Source: VRUE01 sp035548675 (GTDB lineage: Bacteria > Actinomycetota > Thermoleophilia > Solirubrobacterales > 70-9). From it: a stretch of DNA of 46,440 nucleotides. Location of the stretch: contig DASZSJ010000103.1 in the NCBI GenBank assembly GCA_035548675.1, forward strand, positions 1 through 46,440, given 5' to 3'. Position numbers and translations under genes: made by a program. Of the stretch, positions 39,656-46,440 are shown piece after piece. The stretch's first letter is position 1, and every line of letters starts with the position of its first letter. A model generated the notes under the pieces. The model worked only from the letters and a program-made list of their open reading frames with translations. It was not told the origin of the DNA and did no database searches.

Positions 39656-39922
39656 ATGGCTAGAACCAAGGACGCAGGAACATCTACACCGAGGCGCGGG
39701 CGCCGGGCGCCCGATCGCGTGCGGCCGCGCAAATACACCCGGATCAACTCCGAGGCGGTCGACTACAAGGACCTCAACCTGCTGCGCCGCTTCCTCTCCG
39801 ATAAGGGCAAGACGCGCGGGCGTCGGGTCACCGGCCTCTCCCGCAAGCACCAGCGCCAGCTCTCGGTCGCGGTCAAGCGGGCACGCGAGATCGCGCTCCT
39901 GCCCTACGTCGGAGAGCGGTGA
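39656..39922 (+). CDS. rpsR: 30S ribosomal protein bS18
   Basis: 88 residues. RPRKYTRINSEAVDYKDLNL, LRRFLSDKGKTRGRRVTGLS and RKHQRQLSVAVKRAREIALL are typical of bS18. TAGGAT lies 12 nt before the ATG, suggesting an internal promoter with a very short leader. Overlaps rplI by one base (TGATG). Confidence 0.96.
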   Translation: MARTKDAGTSTPRRGRRAPDRVRPRKYTRINSEAVDYKDLNLLRRFLSDKGKTRGRRVTGLSRKHQRQLSVAVKRAREIALLPYVGER

Positions 39923-40374
39923 TGACGCAGGCGATCCTGCTCGAGGACGTCGAGCAGCTGGGACAACGTGGAGAGCCGGTTGAGGTATCGCCCGGTTACC
40001 TGCGCAACTACCTGATTCCGCGCAAGCTGGCGGCGCCAGCGACCCCGGGCGCGCTGGAGGAGGCGCAGCGACGCAAAGCAGCCGCTGAACGAGCCGAGAA
40101 AGCGCGAGCCGAGCGGGAAGAGCAGGCGGCCTCGTTGCTCTCCAAGACCGTCCTGACGATCTACCAGCGGGCGGGCGAGGACGGCAAGCTCTTTGGCTCG
40201 GTTGGGCAAAAGGAGATCGCTGACGCGATCAAGGACGCACGCGACCTGCGCATCGACCGGCGCAAGGTCCGCCTCGAGCAGCCGATCCGCGAGATCGGCA
40301 CCCACATGGTCGAGATCGAGCTCGCCGACGGCGCCATCGCCACGGTGAAGACGATCGTCACCGAGGAACGCTGA
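39922..40374 (+). CDS. rplI: 50S ribosomal protein bL9
   Basis: AILLEDVEQLGQRGEPVEVS, PGYLRNYLIPRKLAAPAT, the long connecting helix (EAQRRKAAAERAEKARAERE) and a C-domain with GKLFGSVGQKEIADAI. ATG at 39922 chosen (GGAGAG 5 nt upstream); GTG at 39919 is in frame. dnaB, which often follows rplI, is not next here. Confidence 0.95.
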   Translation: MTQAILLEDVEQLGQRGEPVEVSPGYLRNYLIPRKLAAPATPGALEEAQRRKAAAERAEKARAEREEQAASLLSKTVLTIYQRAGEDGKLFGSVGQKEIADAIKDARDLRIDRRKVRLEQPIREIGTHMVEIELADGAIATVKTIVTEER

Positions 40375-40400
40375 CGCCAGGGGCGGCTAGTCTCCGCCCA

Positions 40401-41117
40401 ATGCGGCGGCTGCCCACGCGACTCGAGAGACGCGCTCGGGCCCGAACACGGCTCGGCTGGGCTCGGGCCGAGCGGGCGACGGTCGGCCTGGCGACGGTGG
40501 CCCTGGGCGGGGCTGGAATCGTGCTCGCCGGCCAGTTCGGCCGCATGCTGCAGCGCCGCGCGCGGGTCGAGGCCGACGGCGAGTCCCTGGTCGAAGCGGC
40601 GCCGGCGGCGGCGATCGACACGGTCAGCGTCGCCACCGCTGGCTATGACGACGCCCCGCGCTCGGAAACGATGCTCTTCAACCTGCTCGCCGGCTTCCTC
40701 GGCTCCTTCGCCCTGGTGCGACTGTCGACGCTCGGCATCCGCAACGACTGGTGGCCGTTCCGCAACGTCCGCGTCGGCGGCCACCACATCCACCATTTCG
40801 TCCCCGGCATCCTGCTTGCCTTTGCATCCGGCACCACCGCGCTGCTGACCGACGACGAGCTGCTCGAAGAGCGGCTGGCGATCACCACGGGGGCCGGGAT
40901 CGGCCTCACCTTCGACGAGGCGGCGCTGCTGCTCGACCTGCGCGACGTCTACTGGACGCGCGAGGGCCTGCTCAGCGTGCAGCTCAGCCTCGGCGCAACC
41001 GCGATCCTCAGCATCGCGATCCTCACCCAGCGCATGCTGCGGCGCGGCGAGCGCAGGCGTGAAGCCGAGGGGTCGATCCCGCCGGCATCCACCGACCGGA
41101 TCGACCCGCGCGACTGA
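40401..41117 (+). CDS. Integral membrane protein with HHIHH motif
   Basis: 238 residues, basic N-terminus then four or five helices (VGLATVALGGAGIVLAGQF, LFNLLAGFLGSFALVRLSTL, FVPGILLAFASGTTALLTDD, AITTGAGIGLTFDEAALLLD, LGATAILSIAILTQRML). The segment RVGGHHIHHFVPGI and the acidic pair in TFDEAALLLDLRDVYWTREG look like a metal or cofactor site in the membrane. I have seen the HHxHH(F/M) pattern in uncharacterised actinobacterial proteins. TAGTCT lies 7 nt before the ATG (leaderless). Confidence 0.75.
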   Translation: MRRLPTRLERRARARTRLGWARAERATVGLATVALGGAGIVLAGQFGRMLQRRARVEADGESLVEAAPAAAIDTVSVATAGYDDAPRSETMLFNLLAGFLGSFALVRLSTLGIRNDWWPFRNVRVGGHHIHHFVPGILLAFASGTTALLTDDELLEERLAITTGAGIGLTFDEAALLLDLRDVYWTREGLLSVQLSLGATAILSIAILTQRMLRRGERRREAEGSIPPASTDRIDPRD

Positions 41118-41126
41118 AGTCCCAGC

Positions 41127-41912
41127 TCAGCCCTTCGGAGTGCAGGAGCGAACCAGGCTGCCGGCGAGGCGGCTGCCGTCGCTGAAGACGCCCACGCCTT
41201 TGGCGTTGAGGTGGCCGTCGGGGCACTTGGCGAGCAGGTAGCTCTGCTTCTTTCCCCTGTAGGCGAATTTGCGGCCGACCCTGAGGCTGAAGCTGATCGG
41301 CGAGCCGTAGCCACCGGCGATCTTCGGCACTGTCGCCACCGTCTTCAGGCCGTAACGGCCATGGTGCACCTTCGATACCACGACCCTGGTGACGACGGCC
41401 GCCGAGACCGGCGAGGTCAGGTAGGCGTGCAGGAAGACCGTGGTCTTGCCGCCCTTGACGCCGCCGTTGAAGGCGAGCAGCTTGCTCTTGGCGATGAACG
41501 GGGCCTGTTCGGGGAATTCGACCTCGACGCTGGTCTTGCCTTCGCCGATCAGGGAGCTCTTGCAGGCCGCCTTGGCCCTGGCGGTGGTCTGCGCCTGCAG
41601 TTTGCCCGAGCTGCAGGTGGCGAGGCCCTTGGCGTTGATCGCGCCGTTCTTGTCGGTTTCGATCACCACTTCCTTCACCGCCGGCGGGTGGGCGCCGTCG
41701 AGGGTCCTGATCTTGCCGCTGACGTTGAGCGTGATCGGCGCCAGCTTGTTCTTCGGCAGCTTGGTCGGGCTGAAGGAACCATTCGCGGTCAGTTCGAGGT
41801 TCCCCGCGATGACCTTGATCGGCTTGTTTACCCCCTTCGCCAGGGCAGCTCCCGCGAGGGCGAGAAGCAGGGCCAGGCCAGCTACGAAAACCAGTATCGA
41901 TCGCGTGTTCAC
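41127..41912 (-). CDS. Small secreted protein of the LPxxxxAPI family (261 aa)
   Basis: GTG at 41912 has GGAGGA 9 nt upstream. Signal peptide MNTRSILVFVAGLALLLALA ends near GAALA. Mature pattern: LPKNKLAPITLNVSGKIRTL, HPPALKEVVIETDKNGAINA, Cys, LIGEGKTSVEVEFPEQAPF, LLAFNGGVKGGKTTVFLHAY, GGYGSPISFSLRVGR and SCTPKG. Tandem with the 42075-42842 gene, which it matches closely; more distant relatives are at 12.8-15.5 kb. Function unknown. Confidence 0.85.
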   Translation of the reverse strand: MNTRSILVFVAGLALLLALAGAALAKGVNKPIKVIAGNLELTANGSFSPTKLPKNKLAPITLNVSGKIRTLDGAHPPAVKEVVIETDKNGAINAKGLATCSSGKLQAQTTARAKAACKSSLIGEGKTSVEVEFPEQAPFIAKSKLLAFNGGVKGGKTTVFLHAYLTSPVSAAVVTRVVVSKVHHGRYGLKTVATVPKIAGGYGSPISFSLRVGRKFAYRGKKQSYLLAKCPDGHLNAKGVGVFSDGSRLAGSLVRSCTPKG

Positions 41913-42010
41913 GGCGTCATCTCCTCCAGGTCGTTCAGCCCGCTGACTGCGTGAACCCCTTGGTACCCAGATAGCTGCGGCGGAACCGTTAAGAACAGGT
42001 TCTGGGGCAA

Positions 42011-42041
42011 AAGAAAGGGCGGCCGTCGGCCGCCCTTTCTT
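42011..42041. terminator. Bidirectional intrinsic terminator
   Basis: AAGAAAGGGCGGCC-GTC-GGCCGCCCTTTCTT, a perfect 14-bp stem, with a T-rich end in both directions. It lies between the two tandem secreted-protein genes and probably ends the 42075-42842 transcript, so the downstream gene has its own promoter. Confidence 0.8.
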
Positions 42042-42074
42042 CCCCTTTTTCGTCCTGAGATCGGAGGGTGCCGA

Positions 42075-42842
42075 TCAGCCCTTCGGAGTGCAGGAGCGGA
42101 CGAAGCTCCCGGTCAGGCGAGTGCCGTCGGTGAAGACCGAGGTGGCTTTCGCGTTGAGATGGCCGTCGGTGCACTTGGCAAACAGGAACGGCGTGTTTTT
42201 GTAGCCGCGGCTGAAGGTCAGCGAGAAGCTCCTCACCGAGCCGTAGCCACCGGCGATCTTCGGCACCGAAGCGATCGACTTGGTGCCGTAGCGGCCGTTG
42301 TGGACTTTCGAGATCTTCACCGTGGTGACCACCGCCGCCGAGACGGGCGAGGTCAGGTAGGCGTGGATGTAGATCGTCGTCGTGCCGCCCTTGACACCAC
42401 CGTTGAAGGCGAGCAGTTCGCTCTTGGCGATGAACGGCGCCTGTTCGGGGAATTCGACCTCGACGTCGGTCTTGCCCTTGCCGATGATCGCCTTTTCACA
42501 GATCTTTTTCGCATGAGCACTGTCCTGCGCCTGCAGTTTGCCCGAGGTGCAGGTAGGCAGGCCCTTGACGTTGATTGAGCCGTTCTTGTCGGTTTCGACG
42601 ACGACTTCTTTCAGCGCCGGTGGGTGTTTGCCGTCCGTAGTGTCGATCTTGCCGCTGACGTTGAGCGTAATCGGGGCTCCCTTGCCCTTCTTCGGCAGCG
42701 CCTTGGGCGTGAAGCCGCCGTTCAGAGTCAGCTTCAGATTCCCCGCCTGGACGATGGTGGGCTTCTCAGCCGTCGCGATTCCCGCTGCCACGAGGGCGAG
42801 CGTGGCCCCCAGGGCCAGTGTCGTAATCAAACGCTTGCGCAT
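42075..42842 (-). CDS. Small secreted protein of the LPxxxxAPI family (255 aa)
   Basis: ATG at 42842 begins a clean signal peptide, MRKRLITTLALGATLALVAA, ending near ATA; purine-rich GGAGAGAGA lies upstream. Landmarks: LPKKGKGAPITLNVSGKIDT, HPPALKEVVVETDKNGSINV, Cys, IIGKGKTDVEVEFPEQAPF, LLAFNGGVKGGTTTIYIHAY, GGYGSVRSFSLTFSR and SCTPKG. Near-duplicate of the downstream 41127-41912 product, indicating tandem duplication. No function known. Confidence 0.85.
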   Translation of the reverse strand: MRKRLITTLALGATLALVAAGIATAEKPTIVQAGNLKLTLNGGFTPKALPKKGKGAPITLNVSGKIDTTDGKHPPALKEVVVETDKNGSINVKGLPTCTSGKLQAQDSAHAKKICEKAIIGKGKTDVEVEFPEQAPFIAKSELLAFNGGVKGGTTTIYIHAYLTSPVSAAVVTTVKISKVHNGRYGTKSIASVPKIAGGYGSVRSFSLTFSRGYKNTPFLFAKCTDGHLNAKATSVFTDGTRLTGSFVRSCTPKG

Positions 42843-42995
42843 GTGCTCTATCTCTCTCCTTTTGCGGCCTGCCCCATTCAGAGCCCCGGCCATAGAAAGC
42901 CTTGACAATCCCTCCGGATGCCCAAATTACCAGTATCCCCGTCCAGATAAACCCGCGGATGGCCGTAAAAGAGCGGCTTTGGGAAGCGGCTTGCC

Positions 42996-43685
42996 TCAGC
43001 TCTCGAGCATCGTGAGGCGCGTTCGCTCACGCTCTTGCGCCGCCCTCTCGGGACCGAGGAAGGGCAGGGTGATCCAGAACATCAGGTCGGGCAGGCGGCT
43101 GGGCAGCCGCGCGGCGGCGCCGTGCAGGATCTCGCTGTAGAGGAGCTCGTTGACACCGCCCGCCAGCGAGAGCGAGGTGATGCCCGGCAGCTCAACCGCG
43201 GTCTCGGCTCGCCCGGCGTCGAGGAAACCGGTGAACTGGCGCAGCGCCGCGTCGCGGCGGGCCAACGCCTTGGGGCCGGCCGCGAGCACCTCGACAATGG
43301 CGAAACGCCCCTCGTCGGGGTGCTCGGCAAGGTGTTTGAGCAGTTCGCCGAGGCCGGCCGCGACCCGCTCCGCCCAGGGCGCGCCGGGCTTGGACTCGAA
43401 GCCGCGCGCGGTGTCGCCGAGCAGGTTGCCGAGCAGGACGTCGTAGGTGGCGAGGAAGCAGTCCTCCTTGGAGGAGAAGAGTTCGTAGAAGGTCTTGCGC
43501 GAGACCCCGGCGACGCCGATTACGTCGACCACCCGCGTCTCGGGGTACCCCCGCTCGGAGACGACCTCGATCATCGCCTGCATGATGCGGGTGCGCTGGG
43601 ATTCGGTCACGGCCTCCCGCGGCAACCCGTGCCGGCCCCTCGGCAACCGCTCGCTCAGCCTAGCCGTGCGTCTACCGGAAGCCAC
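42996..43685 (-). CDS. TetR-family transcriptional regulator
   Basis: GTG at 43685 with TACAGT exactly 6 nt upstream. HTH region: RTRIMQAMIEVVSERGYPET, VVDVIGVAGVSRKTFYELF, SKEDCFLATYDV. The preface RLPRGRHGLPREAVTESQ matches the TetR at 11576-12145. C-terminal domain of about 130 residues has a hydrophobic end (LPDLMFWITLPFLGPERA). Divergent from the lipoprotein gene at 43773 across 87 nt, so autoregulation and control of the lipoproteins are plausible. Confidence 0.88.
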   Translation of the reverse strand: MASGRRTARLSERLPRGRHGLPREAVTESQRTRIMQAMIEVVSERGYPETRVVDVIGVAGVSRKTFYELFSSKEDCFLATYDVLLGNLLGDTARGFESKPGAPWAERVAAGLGELLKHLAEHPDEGRFAIVEVLAAGPKALARRDAALRQFTGFLDAGRAETAVELPGITSLSLAGGVNELLYSEILHGAAARLPSRLPDLMFWITLPFLGPERAAQERERTRLTMLES

Positions 43686-43772
43686 TCCCAGACTGTAAAC
43701 GAGAAAACCACCCCGCGCGACTTTCTGTACCCCCGAGTCTCCCGGCGCGATATCGGCAATACAATCGCGCCA

Positions 43773-44291
43773 GTGAGCAAGCATCGCGGGATAGCATCCA
43801 TCCTGGCGCTTTTTGTCATCGCGCTCGCAGCGGCGGCCCTCACCGCCTGCGGTGAGGGCAACTCCAGCGCCGCGGAGCGATTCGGCGAGGAGACCGACAG
43901 CGGCCTCGTCGCCTTCGGCGCAGAAGGCTCCGACGGCGAACGCGAACAGGCGACCGAAACCGTGAGCGAATTCCTCGCCGCGCGCTCGGCGGGGGACTGG
44001 AAGACCGCCTGCGAACAGATCGCCAGCTCGATGGTCGACAAACTCGAGCACCTTGCGACCACCTCGACCAGCCTCGACGACAAGTCCTGCGCCTCCTTCC
44101 TCGCCGCCTTCGTGCAGCTCTCATCCGAGGAATTGAGCGAAAAGGAGGTCGGGGAAGCGGCGTTGCGCCGCTCCGGGAAGAAGGGCTTCCTGATCTATTT
44201 CGGCGCCGACGAAGTCGTCCGCGCGATGCCGCTGGAAATGGACGATGACGAGTGGAAGGTCGCCGCGGTCTCAGCCAAACAGCTGAGTTGA
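43773..44291 (+). CDS. Predicted lipoprotein, paralogue 1 (172 aa)
   Basis: GTG at 43773 with TACAAT 7 nt upstream. Signal sequence SKHRGIASILALFVIALAAA with lipobox LTAC. Mature domain: TVSEFLAARSAGDWKTACEQ, then a Cys in DDKSCASFLAAF, KKGFLIYFGADEVVRAMPLE and DDEWKVAAVSA. This 'W.TAC ... C ... GFLIY ... AMPL ... WKVAA' pattern is shared with the next gene. Probably an extracytoplasmic NTF2-like or similar small fold with a disulfide; function unknown. Confidence 0.85.
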   Translation: MSKHRGIASILALFVIALAAAALTACGEGNSSAAERFGEETDSGLVAFGAEGSDGEREQATETVSEFLAARSAGDWKTACEQIASSMVDKLEHLATTSTSLDDKSCASFLAAFVQLSSEELSEKEVGEAALRRSGKKGFLIYFGADEVVRAMPLEMDDDEWKVAAVSAKQLS

Positions 44292-44319
44292 GCGCGTCGA
44301 TCGAATACAATCGCCAGCG

Positions 44320-45003
44320 GTGACCAGGGACGGGAAACGGCCGCTGACGGCCATCATCGCTGCGCTGATCGTGGCCGCATCGCTGAGTGCCTGCGGCGGC
44401 TCGGACTCGGACTCAAGTGGCTCGACCGCAGCCAGCACGGCAACGACCGCTCAGGGTGGCGGCCAGAGCAACGATGGCGCCGGGGCCAAGCAGAAAGGTC
44501 AGGGCAAGCAGGCGGGTCAGGGCCACTCGCAGAATGACAGCAGCGGCTCTCCTCCAGAAAACGTCGCGACCCCGTTGAAGGTCTCCGGTGGCGGCTCCGA
44601 GCAATTCCGCACCAAGGGTGGCGACAACAGCATTCAGGAATACGGCGATGAGAGCGACGAATCGGAACTGCAGGAAGTGGCCGAAATCGTCCACGGCTTC
44701 TTCGTCGCCCGCGCCGAAGAGAAGTGGGAAACCGCCTGCTCCTACCTGGCGAAGTCCAACGTCGAACAGCTGAAGCAACTCGCTTCGCAATCGCCACAAT
44801 TCAAGAACGCGAGCTGCGGACAGGTCCTCAAGGCCTTCACCCGCCCTCTGCCCGCCTCGATCCAGCGTGAAGTGACCACCGTCGACGCCGGCAGCTTCCG
44901 ACACGAAGGCGAACAGGGCTTCCTCATCTACCGCGGTGCCGAAGACACCGTCTACGCGATGCCGCTGCACAACGAAGACGGCGACTGGAAGGTCGCCGCG
45001 CTC

Positions 45004-45024
<21 letters not shown>
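44320..45024 (+). CDS. Predicted lipoprotein, paralogue 2 (234 aa)
   Basis: GTG at 44320 with TACAAT 8 nt upstream, the same promoter form as its paralogue. Lipobox LSAC follows LTAIIAALIVAAS. An Asp/Ser/Gly/Gln-rich linker of about 70 residues precedes the shared domain: IVHGFFVARAEEKWETACSY, KNASCGQVLKAF, GEQGFLIYRGAEDTVYAMPL and GDWKVAALSG. Its last 21 nt overlap the convergent purA 3' end. Confidence 0.85.
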
Positions 45025-46368
<1,344 letters not shown>

Positions 46369-46440
46369 AGCTCGGGCATTGTGACTTGTCCGGCGGCAGA
46401 GGGCCTAGGTGGATCGGCGGCGAGTGTTCGATTTGGCACC

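Noticed and set aside
41986..42003. SOS (LexA) box AGAACCTGTTCT upstream of a secreted-protein gene
   Set aside because: GAAC and GTTC are separated by 2 nt, whereas the actinobacterial box needs 4. The gene has no link to DNA repair.

Overview
The window is high-GC DNA (most genes look near 70 percent GC) with dense genes, many GTG/TTG starts, leaderless-type promoters and two TetR regulators. The ribosomal block is ordered rpsF-ssb-rpsR-rplI, and there are several large secreted proteins of a kind I associate with Solirubrobacterales (Thermoleophilia, Actinomycetota). That placement is inference from gene content; no 16S rRNA is present.

Layout. (1) 1-11.5 kb, minus strand: surface-protein operon A. 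It encodes a 2113-residue NHL/Ig/propeller protein, a 1002-residue four-module Cys protein and a propeller protein cut by the left edge, joined by 4-nt and 14-nt overlaps. (2) 11.6-12.8 kb: a TetR regulator, a structured DNA/RNA element, a perfect hairpin and the remains of an MNT nucleotidyltransferase gene. (3) 12.8-20.9 kb, minus strand: operon B, with a second propeller/four-module pair, two small secreted paralogues and an HtaA-like protein. Operons A and B each begin with a sigma70-type promoter and the same leader of about 85 nt, which can fold in two mutually exclusive ways around the ribosome-binding site. (4) 21.1-24.9 kb, minus strand: yceH, pyrE, a second copy of the structured element, an SDR epimerase, a small membrane protein and an L,D-transpeptidase. 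(5) About 25.0 kb: an unusual type II tRNA-like gene with an apparent 8/4 acceptor/T-stem layout. (6) 25.2-31.9 kb: CPBP protease, mini-MscS, class A PBP, mannosyltransferase-like protein, flippase-like protein and thiL, separated by different long inverted repeats. (7) 32-36.4 kb: two-component system, HtrA protease and trehalose synthase. (8) 36.4-41.1 kb: otsA, a Pro-rich protein, rpsF-ssb-rpsR-rplI and a membrane protein. (9) 41.1-46.4 kb: two more small secreted paralogues, a TetR, two paralogous lipoproteins and purA.

How the genes fit together. The main theme is the cell envelope: two co-regulated operons of secreted proteins ending in His/Lys/Arg-rich tails, peptidoglycan enzymes (class A PBP, L,D-transpeptidase), a mannosyltransferase-like and a flippase-like membrane protein, an envelope-stress-type two-component system with HtrA, and two trehalose synthesis routes. 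The signals most worth follow-up are the shared operon leader, the twin structured elements whose middle stems differ yet stay paired, and the tRNA-like gene.
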